Assembly: GCA_963753905.1 (NCBI GenBank)
Contig: CAVWDZ010000001.1
Span: 2,976,001 to 3,040,000 of the forward strand
Length of the DNA: 64,000 nucleotides
DNA from: Bog-756 sp963753905
GTDB taxonomy: Bacteria; Actinomycetota; Acidimicrobiia; Acidimicrobiales; RAAP-2
Reading direction: 5' to 3'
A program made the position numbers and the translations under genes. The first letter of the stretch is position 1; every line of letters starts with the position of its first letter. A model generated the notes under the pieces. The model made no database searches, was not told where the DNA came from, and saw only the letters and a program-made list of their open reading frames with translations. Shown piece after piece: positions 33,536-44,566 of this stretch.

Positions 33536-34516
33536 ATGCCCAGCGTGATCCCCCCCACCATCGACGTCTACCTCTCGAGCAGCGACCTCCGGGACGCCAT
33601 GGAGAACGACGTCCGATCCGGGTTGACCTCGGACCCCAGGCAGCTCCCGCCCGTCTACTTCTACGACGACCGGGGAAGCCGCCTCTTCGACGAGATCACC
33701 CGCCTGCCCGAGTACTACCCGACCCGGTCCGAGCGGTCGATCCTGGATGCCCACGCCAAGGACATGGTCCTCCAGGCCGATGCCGACGTCCTGATCGAGC
33801 TCGGGGCGGGCACCTGCGAGAAGTCACGGGTCCTGCTCGACGCCATGCAGTCCTGCGGCCGGCTCGGCCGCTACGTGCCACTCGATGTCAGCGACACCAC
33901 CCTGTGGGCGGCGGCCACCTCACTGGCCGAGGAGTATCCCGGCCTCCGCGTCCAGGCCGTGGTCGGCGATTTCCACCGGCACCTGGATCGCCTCGGGGGC
34001 GGAGACCGACGGCTCTTCGCCTTCCTCGGCGGGACCATCGGCAACCTGGATCCCGAGCAGCGGAACCGCTTCCTCGGCGATCTCGCCGCGGCCATGGTCC
34101 CCGGCGACCGGCTCCTGCTCGGCACCGACCTGATCAAGGACCGGGCCCGTCTGGTGAGCGCCTATGACGACGCGGCCGGGGTCACCGCCGAGTTCAACCG
34201 CAACGTGCTCCACGTCCTCAACCGGGAGCTCGGCGCCGACTTCGTCCCGGCGCGTTTCGAGCACGTGGCGCGCTGGAACGAACCCGACCAGCGCATCGAG
34301 ATGTGGCTGCGCTCGCGCGACGACTGCCGGATCCGCGTCGCCGATCTCGACCTCGACCTCGAGTTCCGAGCCGGCACCGAGATGCTCACCGAGATCAGCG
34401 TCAAGTTCTCGCCGGACACCCTCGAGGCCGAGCTCACCGGATGCGGGTTCGAGGTCGAGGCGATGTGGCCGTCCGATGGCGACGAGTTCCTCCTGACGAT
34501 GGCCCGCCGTCCCTGA
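33536..34516 (+). CDS. egtD: Histidine N-alpha-methyltransferase (hercynine synthase)
   Basis: A 326-residue SAM-dependent enzyme that methylates the histidine amino group three times to give hercynine. It has the family features 'PVYFYDDRGSRLFDEITRLPEYYPTR', motif I 'IELGAGTCEKSRVLL', 'YVPLDVS', 'FLGGTIGNLDP', and the C-terminal 'EISVKFSP'. It lies just downstream of egtB in the same direction and is probably co-transcribed. The product hercynine is the EgtB substrate. Confidence 0.95.
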   Translation: MPSVIPPTIDVYLSSSDLRDAMENDVRSGLTSDPRQLPPVYFYDDRGSRLFDEITRLPEYYPTRSERSILDAHAKDMVLQADADVLIELGAGTCEKSRVLLDAMQSCGRLGRYVPLDVSDTTLWAAATSLAEEYPGLRVQAVVGDFHRHLDRLGGGDRRLFAFLGGTIGNLDPEQRNRFLGDLAAAMVPGDRLLLGTDLIKDRARLVSAYDDAAGVTAEFNRNVLHVLNRELGADFVPARFEHVARWNEPDQRIEMWLRSRDDCRIRVADLDLDLEFRAGTEMLTEISVKFSPDTLEAELTGCGFEVEAMWPSDGDEFLLTMARRP

Positions 34517-34564
34517 ACCGGGCTCTGACCCGCGCGGGCGATCCGACCACCCGACCCGCGCCCG

Positions 34565-35443
34565 TCAGGACGGGCTCCCGGCCTCGGCACGGCGGCGTGC
34601 GACGTCGAAGCAGGCGATCGCCCCGGCGGTTGCGACGTTGAGGGAGGAGAGGGTGCCGCGCTGGGGAATGGCGACCAACGCATCGCAGCGCTTCCGGGTC
34701 AGCGCGGCGAGGCCCGATCCCTCGGAGCCGAGCACCAGGGCAACCGGCTGGTCGCCCAGTGGGAGCTCATAGAGGGACCGCTCGGCATCGGCGACCAGGC
34801 CGACCGCCCAGACCCCCTCAGCACTGAGCTGCCGGAGAGCGGTGGGTACCCCGGCGACGAGGGCCATGGGCAGATACTCGACGGCTCCGGCCGCCACCTT
34901 GGCCACCGTGGGTGTCACGTGAGCCGAGCGGTGGCGGGGCAGGACGACGCCGGTGATCCCGGCGCACTCGGCGCTCCGGAACAACGCGCCGAGATTGTGC
35001 GGATCGGTGATGCCGTCGAGGACCAACAGGAACGGCAGGCGACCCCGTCCGGTCGGCGCGCAGAGCGCCTCGAGCGGGGTCTCCTCGATGGGGCGGGCCA
35101 TGGCCACCACCCCCTGGGGTGCGTCGGTGCGGGCGGCGGCGTCGATCCGACGGTTCGACACGTAGTCGATCCGCACCCGGCGGCGGGCCGCCAGCTGTTC
35201 GATCTCGTCGAGGATGCCCGCGGCGTCCATCCCTTCGGCCATCAGGAGCGAGGTCACCGTCCGCCGGTTTGCATGAAGCAGCTCGCGGACCGCCTGACGC
35301 CCTTCGATCTGCTCGCCGCCGAGGCCGGCCGAGCGCCGGGTGCGGTCCGGCGGCGCTCCACGGCGTGCCGCCTCGCGCCTCGGGCCTGCGCCCCGACCGG
35401 TCGCGGCGCGCCCGCTGCTGCTGTTTCCCCCACCGCTTCGCAC
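34565..35443 (-). CDS. rlmB: TrmH-family RNA 2'-O-methyltransferase (RlmB-like)
   Basis: A 292-residue SPOUT enzyme, probably making Gm in 23S rRNA. A basic disordered N-terminus of about 40 residues precedes the SpoU substrate-binding domain ('IEGRQAVRELL') and the knotted catalytic domain with 'LDGITDPHNLGALFRSAECAG', 'LVLGSEGSGL' and 'IPQRGTLSSLNVATAGAIACF'. The GTG at 35443 has AGAGGA 9 bases upstream. In many actinobacteria cysS lies between ispF and rlmB; here it does not. Confidence 0.88.
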   Translation of the reverse strand: MRSGGGNSSSGRAATGRGAGPRREAARRGAPPDRTRRSAGLGGEQIEGRQAVRELLHANRRTVTSLLMAEGMDAAGILDEIEQLAARRRVRIDYVSNRRIDAAARTDAPQGVVAMARPIEETPLEALCAPTGRGRLPFLLVLDGITDPHNLGALFRSAECAGITGVVLPRHRSAHVTPTVAKVAAGAVEYLPMALVAGVPTALRQLSAEGVWAVGLVADAERSLYELPLGDQPVALVLGSEGSGLAALTRKRCDALVAIPQRGTLSSLNVATAGAIACFDVARRRAEAGSPS

Positions 35444-35559
35444 CGCACGACGTCCTCTTGACCCATCGGCACCGCCCCGCTTCCCACCGGGCGGTGCCGC
35501 GCCCTTCGGTGCAGCTCGAGGTCGGCCCCTCCCTCGACCCCCACCGGACGGGGCCGGGC

Positions 35560-36075
35560 TCACCGGGTGCCGCCGCCGGCCGTGACGCCCGAGAGCAGCA
35601 CGCTCGCCGTACAGGCGATGCCCTCGGCGCGGCCGAGAGCGCCGAGGCCCTCCGCCCTGGTCGCCTTGACGTTGACCGGGGCACCGAGCACCCCGGCCAG
35701 CACCTCGGCCATCCGGCCCACGTGCGGGGCGAGAACCGGCCGTTCGGCGACGATGGTGCAGTCGACGTTGACCGGGGTCCAACCAGCCTTCCGGGCCAGT
35801 TCGACCACTTCTGCGAGGATGCCGACGCTGTCCGCCCCAGCCCACTTCGGGTCGGTGTCCGGTGCGTGCCGACCGAGATCGCCGAGCCCGGCCGCGCCGA
35901 GCACCGCGTCGGCAACGGCATGGGCCACCGCGTCGGCGTCGCTGTGCCCGGCCAGACCCCGTACCCCGTCCCCGGTGATGGTCACGCCCCCGAGGACCAG
36001 CGCCCGTGCGGGATCGTCGCTGAAGGCGTGCACATCGATCCCCTGGCCCACCCGCAGGAGCGGCGTCGGGCTCAC
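35560..36075 (-). CDS. ispF: 2-C-methyl-D-erythritol 2,4-cyclodiphosphate synthase
   Basis: A 171-residue MEP-pathway enzyme that cyclises CDP-ME phosphate. The zinc ligands lie in 'GIDVHAF' (Asp, His) and the second His in 'AGHSDADAVAHAVADA'. The 'DTDPKWAGADS' loop and the terminal 'ATRAEGLGALGRAEGIACTASVLL' are typical. The GTG overlaps the ispD TGA (GTGA). Confidence 0.95.
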   Translation of the reverse strand: MSPTPLLRVGQGIDVHAFSDDPARALVLGGVTITGDGVRGLAGHSDADAVAHAVADAVLGAAGLGDLGRHAPDTDPKWAGADSVGILAEVVELARKAGWTPVNVDCTIVAERPVLAPHVGRMAEVLAGVLGAPVNVKATRAEGLGALGRAEGIACTASVLLSGVTAGGGTR

Positions 36076-36755
36076 CGGTGGAGTCCGGACAGCAGCGCCA
36101 CGGCCACCTCGAGGTCCGCGGAGCGGGTCAGCTTGAGATTGCCGGGGTCGCCCTCGACGGCGGCGACAGCCAGCCCCGCCGCCTCGAGCAGCGCGGCATC
36201 GTCCGTCGACTCGTCTCCCGACCGGTGGGCCTCCCGCAGGGCATCTGCGGCGAAGGCCTGGGGCGTCTGGGTGGCCACCACCCCGTCGCGGTCGAGTGTC
36301 GCCACCACCCGGCCCGCAACAGTGCGTTTGAGGGTGTCGGCGACCGCGACCACCGGGACCGCCCCGAGGCCGTCGCCTCTGCGGACCGCGTCGACCACCG
36401 CTGCGAAGAGCGACGGCGTGGCGAGCGGGCGGGCCGCGTCGTGGACGACGATGATGCCGGCCTCCTCGGGCACCGCGGCCAGCCCCGCACGCACCGATGC
36501 GGCGCGGGTCGCCCCACCGGGCACCACCCGGTCGGCCCCGAGCGCATCCTCCCCGGTCGACCCCGGCACCGGGGCGCCGTCGGCGGCCTGTTCCGGCACC
36601 ACTAGGACCACCCCGACGGCAACCGTTCGGGCAGCAGCCACCGACCATGCCGCGACAGGACGGCCGGCCAGGGTGAGGAACTGCTTGGGTCCGCCGAACC
36701 GTCGTCCCGAACCACCGGCCACCACGATGGCCCAGACAGACCCCGGTCGGTTCAG
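36072..36755 (-). CDS. ispD: 2-C-methyl-D-erythritol 4-phosphate cytidylyltransferase, probable CTG start
   Basis: A 227-residue MEP-pathway enzyme joining CTP and MEP. It has the nucleotide loop 'VVAGGSGRRFGGPKQF', 'VHDAARPLATP', and 'TQTPQAF'. The first usable ATG/GTG/TTG is GTG 36725, which would begin in the middle of the first beta strand. A CTG at 36755 overlaps the carD TGA (CTGA) and gives 'NRPGSVWAIVVAGGSG', which restores the normal IspD N-terminus. I therefore annotate the CTG. ispF follows with a GTGA overlap. Confidence 0.87.
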   Translation of the reverse strand: MNRPGSVWAIVVAGGSGRRFGGPKQFLTLAGRPVAAWSVAAARTVAVGVVLVVPEQAADGAPVPGSTGEDALGADRVVPGGATRAASVRAGLAAVPEEAGIIVVHDAARPLATPSLFAAVVDAVRRGDGLGAVPVVAVADTLKRTVAGRVVATLDRDGVVATQTPQAFAADALREAHRSGDESTDDAALLEAAGLAVAAVEGDPGNLKLTRSADLEVAVALLSGLHR

Positions 36756-37231
36756 GGAAGCGCCTCGTTGAGGCGGAGCTCGGCGGTCTCCTCGTCGACT
36801 CCCAAGGCGAAGGTGAGCTCCGAGACCAGGATCTGGCGCGCCCGGCTCAGCATGCGCTTCTCGCCGGCGGACAGCCCCTTGTCCTTGTCCCGGATGGAGA
36901 GGTTCCGGACCACCTCGGCGACCTGGTAGATGTCACCCGACCGCAGCTTCTCCGAGTGGTTCTTGTAGCGGCGCGACCAGTTGGTCGGCATCCGGGCTTC
37001 CTTCTTGCGCAGCACCGCGAAGACCTCTTCGACCTCTTCGTCGTTGATGACCTCGCGCAGGCCCACCCCGTCGGTGTTGTCGGCAGGCACCATCAAGGTC
37101 AGGTCTCCATAGGCGAGCTTGAGCACCAGGTACTCCTGCTTCTTGCCGAACGCCTCTTTGGTCTCGCGCTTCTCGACCACGGCCGCGCCGTGGTGCGGAT
37201 AGACGACCTTGTCACCGATGTCGAACACCAT
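36752..37231 (-). CDS. carD: CarD-family RNA polymerase-binding regulator
   Basis: A 159-residue protein that binds the RNA polymerase beta subunit and stabilises open promoter complexes, especially at rRNA genes. It has the N-terminal Tudor-like domain 'GDKVVYPHHGAAVVE' and the C-terminal 'PTNWSRRYKNHSEKLRSGD' and 'LSAGEKRMLSRARQILVSEL' segments, closely matching mycobacterial CarD. AGGAGG lies directly upstream; GTG 37228 is an alternative start with better spacing. A TTGACA occurs at 37275-37270 on the same strand but without a good -10. The gene is coupled to ispD through CTGA. Confidence 0.95.
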   Translation of the reverse strand: MVFDIGDKVVYPHHGAAVVEKRETKEAFGKKQEYLVLKLAYGDLTLMVPADNTDGVGLREVINDEEVEEVFAVLRKKEARMPTNWSRRYKNHSEKLRSGDIYQVAEVVRNLSIRDKDKGLSAGEKRMLSRARQILVSELTFALGVDEETAELRLNEALP

Positions 37232-37354
37232 TCCTCCTGGCGTTACGGCGCGGAACTCGGACAGAACTGTGTCAACGGGTCCGCGAAGGGAAAGCATCCA
37301 ATGGTACACGCTGCCGGGCCCGAACCCTCCCCGGGCCCCCTGGGGAGGCCGCAG

Positions 37355-38482
37355 CTACTGGTAGCGCTCGAAGATGCTGGCCTCGGCCAGGCGGGCGAGA
37401 CCGTCCTTGACCGAGTGCGCCCGGGCCTGTCCGACGCCCTCCACCTGCTCGAGCTCCGACAGCGATGCCCGCATGATCTGCTGGAGGTTGACGAACCGGT
37501 CGACGATCCGCTCGATGATGGTGTCCGAGAAGCGCGGCAGCCGGTAGAGCAGCCGGTACCCCCGCGGCTCCACCCCCGAATGGCTGTCGAGGGGGCGCTC
37601 CGGCAGGCACAGGACCTTGCTCACCCGTTCCGGATCGCGCAGCCCGTCGGAGGGGAGGTGGGCCAACCGCTCGATGATGGCGTCGACCGTGCTCAACCCG
37701 TCGGCCTCCTTGAGCGGGCTGGCATGCGTGCAGTAGTCGCGGACCACCAGATGGAGGTCCCGGGCAACCCCGTCGACCAGCTCGGCCGACTGCAGACCGA
37801 CCAGGCGGCCGTCGTCGCCGAGCTCGACCAGGTAGCCGTCGACCTCCTCGGCGATGCGGAGGACCATCTCCGCCGCCTGGACCACCGCGACCACGTCCCC
37901 CACCGACACCGTGTCCTCGACCTCGAGCATCGAGAGGTTGTTGAGGGCCACGTCGAACCGGCTCCGGAACCGCTGCATCGTGGCCAGGGCCTGGTCGGTG
38001 CGGTCGTGCAGCCACCCGGTCGGCTGAATGGTGTGCTTCTGGTCGTTGCGGTAGACCGCGATCACCGACATGGCCGCGGAAACCGAGAGGACCGGCACGT
38101 CGATCGACCGGGCCACCCGTTCGGCGGTGCGGTGGCGGGTCCCGGTCTCCGTGGTGGGGATCGAGGCGTCGGGCATCAGGTGGACGTTCGCCCGGCCGAT
38201 CCGGGAGGCGTCGGCGGCCAGGATGATCGCACCGTCCATCTTGGCCAGCTCGGAGAGCCGTTGCGGGCTGAACTCCGAGTCGAGCAGGAACCCACCCGAG
38301 CAGATCGAGAGGACGTGCGGACCGTCCCCGATCACCACGAGTCCGCCTCGCTTCGCCCGCAGGATGCGATCCAGGCCGTCCCGCAGGGGGCGCCCGGGCG
38401 CCACCAGGGCCAGGACGTCGCTCATGGCCGCGTGCTGGCGTGAGATCACCGCCGAATCGTATCCGTCTCGGTCCCCCGTCAC
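37355..38482 (-). CDS. disA: DNA integrity scanning diadenylate cyclase
   Basis: A 375-residue enzyme that makes cyclic di-AMP from two ATP and senses branched DNA. The DAC domain has 'DGAIIL' and 'GTRHRTAERVA' (the DGA and RHR motifs). The central helical spine and the C-terminal HhH region ('LEQVEGVGQARAHSVKDGL') follow. Its GTG overlaps the radA stop (GTGA). The radA-disA pairing is typical and links the messenger to DNA repair. Confidence 0.95.
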   Translation of the reverse strand: MTGDRDGYDSAVISRQHAAMSDVLALVAPGRPLRDGLDRILRAKRGGLVVIGDGPHVLSICSGGFLLDSEFSPQRLSELAKMDGAIILAADASRIGRANVHLMPDASIPTTETGTRHRTAERVARSIDVPVLSVSAAMSVIAVYRNDQKHTIQPTGWLHDRTDQALATMQRFRSRFDVALNNLSMLEVEDTVSVGDVVAVVQAAEMVLRIAEEVDGYLVELGDDGRLVGLQSAELVDGVARDLHLVVRDYCTHASPLKEADGLSTVDAIIERLAHLPSDGLRDPERVSKVLCLPERPLDSHSGVEPRGYRLLYRLPRFSDTIIERIVDRFVNLQQIMRASLSELEQVEGVGQARAHSVKDGLARLAEASIFERYQ

Positions 38483-39885
38483 TGCGGGGTCGGGGCACCC
38501 CCGATGGAGGCGAGACAGCCGAACCGGCCCACCGCGTCGGCGACCGTTTCGACCCGGATGAGGTCGACACCGGGCGGCCCGCCCGGGGCGGAGCTCGGCA
38601 CGACCACGCGATCGAACCCGAGCCGGGCCGCCTCCTCGAGGCGCCTGGGGAGGTGCGAGACCTGGCGGATCTCCCCGGCCAGACCGACCTCACCGACCGC
38701 GGCCAGGGTCGAGGGGAGCGCGACGCCGCTGGAGGCCGAAGCCACCGCCAGAGCGACGGCGAGATCTGCCGCGGGCTCGGTCACCTTGATCCCGCCGGCC
38801 ACCGAGGCGAAGACGTCGACGGACAACAGGGGGAGGCCGGCGTGCCGCACCAGTACGGCCAGGGTCATGACCAGTCGTCCTCCGTCGAGTCCCACCACCG
38901 ACCGCTTGGGCTGGGCCTGGCCCATGGGAGCCACCAGCGCCTGCAGCTCGACCAGCACGGTCCTGCGGCCCTGGAGGGCCGGCAGGACCACGCCGCCAGG
39001 AACCCCGGTCAGGCGGTCGCCGAGCAGGAGCCTCCCGGGGTCCTCCACCCGGTTGAGACCCTGGTCGCCCATCTCGAACAGGCCGAGCTCGCCGGTCGGA
39101 CCGAACCGGTGCTTGACCGCCAGCAGGAGACGCAGGGCGTGGTGCCGGTCCCCTTCGAAGCTGAGCACGGTGTCCACCATGTGCTCGAGGGCCCGGGGAC
39201 CGGCCAGCGCGCCGTCCTTGGTCACGTGTCCGACCAGCACGATGGCCACCTGACGCGCCTTGGCCAGGCCGACCAGCTGATCGGCGCACTCGCGCACCTG
39301 GGTCACCGAACCGGGGACCCCACTCGCCCGACGCTCCCCCGGCGTGGCCGGCCCCACCGCGACCGCCTGGATCGAGTCCACCACCACCAGATCGGGCTCG
39401 GCATCGACCACCGCCTCGATGACGGTGCCCACATCGGTCGTCGCGATGATGAGCAGTCCCGGGGGGATCGGGCCGAGGCGCTCGGCGCGGAGACGCACCT
39501 GGTGGGCAGATTCCTCGGCCGAGACCAGCAGGACCCGGTGGCCGGCCGCGGCCCGGGCGGCGAGCACCTGGAGGAGGAGGGTCGACTTGCCGATACCCGG
39601 CTCGCCGCCAACCAGGGTCACCGACCCCGGCACCAGACCCCCCGAGAGCACCCGGTCGAACTCCTCGACCCCGGTCGGCACCGCTGCAGCCACCGTGACG
39701 TCCACCGAGGCCAGCGGTACGTGCCTCGCGGAAAGGTCGAGCTCGTCGACGGCACGGACCAGGGGACCGAGGGCAGCCTCCTCGACCAGAGTGTTCCACT
39801 CGCCGCACATCGGGCACCGCCCGGCCCAGCGAGCGGTCGTCGAGCCGCAGTCGATGCAGCGGTGTCGCTTGGCGGTCTTGGGCAT
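38479..39885 (-). CDS. radA: DNA repair protein RadA (Sms)
   Basis: A 468-residue RecA-like helicase-type protein for recombination intermediates. It has the N-terminal C4 zinc finger 'CIDCGSTTARWAGRCPMC', Walker A 'GEPGIGKSTLL' near residue 95, the RadA signature 'KHRFG' (usually KNRFG), and the C-terminal Lon-like domain ('DLAVALAVASA'). It shares GTGA with disA. The Asn-to-His change in the signature is conservative in place and probably tolerated. Confidence 0.95.
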   Translation of the reverse strand: MPKTAKRHRCIDCGSTTARWAGRCPMCGEWNTLVEEAALGPLVRAVDELDLSARHVPLASVDVTVAAAVPTGVEEFDRVLSGGLVPGSVTLVGGEPGIGKSTLLLQVLAARAAAGHRVLLVSAEESAHQVRLRAERLGPIPPGLLIIATTDVGTVIEAVVDAEPDLVVVDSIQAVAVGPATPGERRASGVPGSVTQVRECADQLVGLAKARQVAIVLVGHVTKDGALAGPRALEHMVDTVLSFEGDRHHALRLLLAVKHRFGPTGELGLFEMGDQGLNRVEDPGRLLLGDRLTGVPGGVVLPALQGRRTVLVELQALVAPMGQAQPKRSVVGLDGGRLVMTLAVLVRHAGLPLLSVDVFASVAGGIKVTEPAADLAVALAVASASSGVALPSTLAAVGEVGLAGEIRQVSHLPRRLEEAARLGFDRVVVPSSAPGGPPGVDLIRVETVADAVGRFGCLASIGGAPTPQ

Positions 39886-39953
39886 GCCCCCGATGGTAGG
39901 GACCGGGTGTGCCGTTCGGTGTGACCCAGCGCCCCGCCGGACGGTCTAGACGG

Positions 39954-42509
<2,556 letters not shown>

Positions 42510-42637
42510 CCCACAGCCTCCATCCAGGGTTCAGTCGCTGAACCTGAAGTCTACAGGCGGAAGTGTCATTCGCACTCGCACGTGTCCTCCCCAGGCATGT
42601 GTCTGTCTTCGGCATCCTGGCCTATCGTCTGTAGGAA

Positions 42638-43615
42638 GTGAACGTCGTCGAGCTGCTGGGCCTGCCCGCCCTCGAAGAGCCCCTGGCCCAACTCGAGCCC
42701 CTGCTCGTGGAGTCCGTCGTGACCGGCGACGCCTTCCTCGACGAGGTCACGACCCATCTTCTGGCAGCCGGGGGGAAGCGGCTCCGACCGACGTTGGCCC
42801 TGGCGACGGCGACCTCCGGCGGCCGGCCCGCCTCCCGGGAGGACCTCCTCGGGGCGGTGGCAGTGGAGCTGGTCCACCTGGCCTCGCTGTACCACGACGA
42901 CGTCATGGACGAAGCGACCATGCGGCGCAACGTGGAGAGCGTGAACTCGCGGTTCGGCAATCTCGTGGCAATCGTGGCGGGGGACTTCCTGCTGGCCCGC
43001 TCGGCCGAGATCGCCGCAGGGCTGGGGGTCGAGATCGCCGCGCTGCTGGCCGCCACGCTGGGTGAGCTGTGTCAGGGGCAGGTCGCCGAGGTTCAGGCCG
43101 CGTTCCGGACGGATCGCTCCCGCCACCAGTACGAGGTGACCATCGCCGGCAAGACCGCGTCGCTCATGGCCACCTCCTGCAGGATCGGGGCCCTCACCGG
43201 GGGACTCCCCGCCGCCGAGGTCGACGCCTTCACCACGTTCGGCCGCTACTTCGGCATGATCTTCCAGGTGCGCGACGACATCCTCGACGTCATCGGCACC
43301 GACGCCGAGCTCGGCAAGCCGGCGGGTCAGGACCTGGCCGAGGGGATCTACACCCTCCCGGTGCTGCTCGCACTCACCGATCCGGCGATCCGACCGGAGC
43401 TGAGCCCCCTCCTGGGCCAGCCGCTCGGCCAACCGGAGCGGGACAAGGCCCGGTCCATCGTGGCCGAGTCGGGCGCCATCGAACAGTCGGTGGTCACCGC
43501 CCGCGGGTACGCCGATCTGGCAGCCGAGGCGGCCCGGACGGGCCCGTCTGCGGTACTCGCCGAGGGGTTCGCCAGCCTCGCCCACTCACTGGTCGACGGC
43601 CTGCCCACGTTCTAG
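42638..43615 (+). CDS. Polyprenyl diphosphate synthase (trans-isoprenyl)
   Basis: A 325-residue enzyme that extends allylic diphosphates with IPP, probably for the menaquinone side chain. The first Asp-rich motif is 'LYHDDVMDEATMRR' and the second is 'QVRDDILDVIG'. 'GGKRLRPTLAL' near residue 47 binds IPP. It starts with GTG 42638 after AGGAA. Chain length cannot be read with certainty. The last five codons and the stop are duplicated in DNA immediately downstream. Confidence 0.92.
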   Translation: MNVVELLGLPALEEPLAQLEPLLVESVVTGDAFLDEVTTHLLAAGGKRLRPTLALATATSGGRPASREDLLGAVAVELVHLASLYHDDVMDEATMRRNVESVNSRFGNLVAIVAGDFLLARSAEIAAGLGVEIAALLAATLGELCQGQVAEVQAAFRTDRSRHQYEVTIAGKTASLMATSCRIGALTGGLPAAEVDAFTTFGRYFGMIFQVRDDILDVIGTDAELGKPAGQDLAEGIYTLPVLLALTDPAIRPELSPLLGQPLGQPERDKARSIVAESGAIEQSVVTARGYADLAAEAARTGPSAVLAEGFASLAHSLVDGLPTF

Positions 43616-43630
43616 CTGCCCACGTTCTAG
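43601..43630. repeat. 15-base tandem duplication across the stop codon
   Basis: CTGCCCACGTTCTAG occurs twice in direct succession (43601-43615 and 43616-43630). The first copy codes for the last four residues and stop of the polyprenyl synthase. The second is untranslated, so the duplication does not change the protein. Confidence 0.95.
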
Positions 43631-43713
43631 AGAGCGCTCGCTGGAGTCCGGCCGGCAGCCCGGTCGGGTCCCGAGGTCCTGGACAACTCCGCCGAAGACG
43701 ACCGGTCCTCCGG

Positions 43714-44508
43714 TCAGGTCCCCGAGGTCGTGGTGGATGCCGGCGTGGTCGTGGTGCTGGAGCTCGCCGGGGTGTCGGTGTTCGCTGCCGGGCCGGTCGT
43801 GGTCGTCGAGCTCGCCGGCGGTGCCGTGGTACTGGTGCTGGAGCTCGCCGGCGCCGTCGTGGTCGACGATTTGGCCGGCGGTGTCGTCGACGTGCTGGAG
43901 CTCTTCGGCGCTGTCGTGGTGCTGGAGCTCTTCGGCGCTGTCGTGTTGCCGGAGCTCTTCGGCGGCTTCTTGGCGGCCGGTGTCGTCGTGCTCGGGGCGC
44001 TCGCCGGCGGCTTGGCAGGGGCGGCCTTGGACGGAGGGAATGTGAGCTTGCTGAGCTTGCAGGCCTTGAGGCGGGCCTCTCCCTTCGAGATCGTGCCACC
44101 CTTCTTGTGCAGGTTGAGGATGTAGATCTCGTACTTCTTCCGCTTGTCGTAGCTCGAGTGCCAGTACCTGAGCAGGTAGGTCTCGTAGTGCTGCCGTTGG
44201 GTCATGTCGAACTTCATGCGCGCCACGATGGTCGGCTTGTTCGCCTTGCTGGCCTGGTTCTCGGACGCCTGGATGGAGGCCAGCTCCTGGCCGATGGTGT
44301 GCTTGATGCGTTGGATCCGGTCGAAGCGGTGCTGGTCCTGGGCGCAGGTGAAGAAGGCCTCGGCATCGGTGACCGGGTTGCCTCGATGGGAGGTCTTGGC
44401 CGACGACGGGGACGCGGCTCCTGCCACCGCCAGGGAGGCCGTGGTCAGCGTGCCGACGGCCACGGTGGTGAGGAGCAGCGTGCGGCTCAGAACGGTGCGC
44501 AGTCTCAT
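43714..44508 (-). CDS. Secreted protein with Ser/Thr-rich repeat tail, unknown function
   Basis: A 264-residue protein with a signal peptide ending near 'AVAGAAS', a helical, basic domain with two Cys (in 'FFTCAQ' and 'LKACKL', about 90 residues apart), and a long tail of Ser, Thr, Pro and Ala built partly on a 9-residue repeat ('SSSTTTAPK'). The tail resembles cell-wall-spanning or glycosylated linkers. The ATG has AAGGAGG 3 bases upstream. The domain plan is shared with the next gene on the same strand, at 44567-45037, so the two are likely paralogues. No known family recognised. Confidence 0.8.
   Translation of the reverse strand: MRLRTVLSRTLLLTTVAVGTLTTASLAVAGAASPSSAKTSHRGNPVTDAEAFFTCAQDQHRFDRIQRIKHTIGQELASIQASENQASKANKPTIVARMKFDMTQRQHYETYLLRYWHSSYDKRKKYEIYILNLHKKGGTISKGEARLKACKLSKLTFPPSKAAPAKPPASAPSTTTPAAKKPPKSSGNTTAPKSSSTTTAPKSSSTSTTPPAKSSTTTAPASSSTSTTAPPASSTTTTGPAANTDTPASSSTTTTPASTTTSGT
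43892..43972. repeat. 27-base tandem repeat coding for the Ser/Thr-rich tail
   Basis: Two identical copies of GTGCTGGAGCTCTTCGGCGC plus seven bases (43892-43918, 43919-43945) and a diverged third (43946-43972). The period is nine codons, so copy-number change would lengthen or shorten the tail without a frameshift. Confidence 0.8.
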
Positions 44509-44566
44509 GGTCCTCCTTGACGGGTCATGACGCCCAAGGGTGCGAGCAGAGAGCGTTCGAACGGGG

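Noticed and set aside
42510..42637. ClgR-type operator sought upstream of clpC
   Set aside because: No sequence close enough to the known ClgR box was found by eye.
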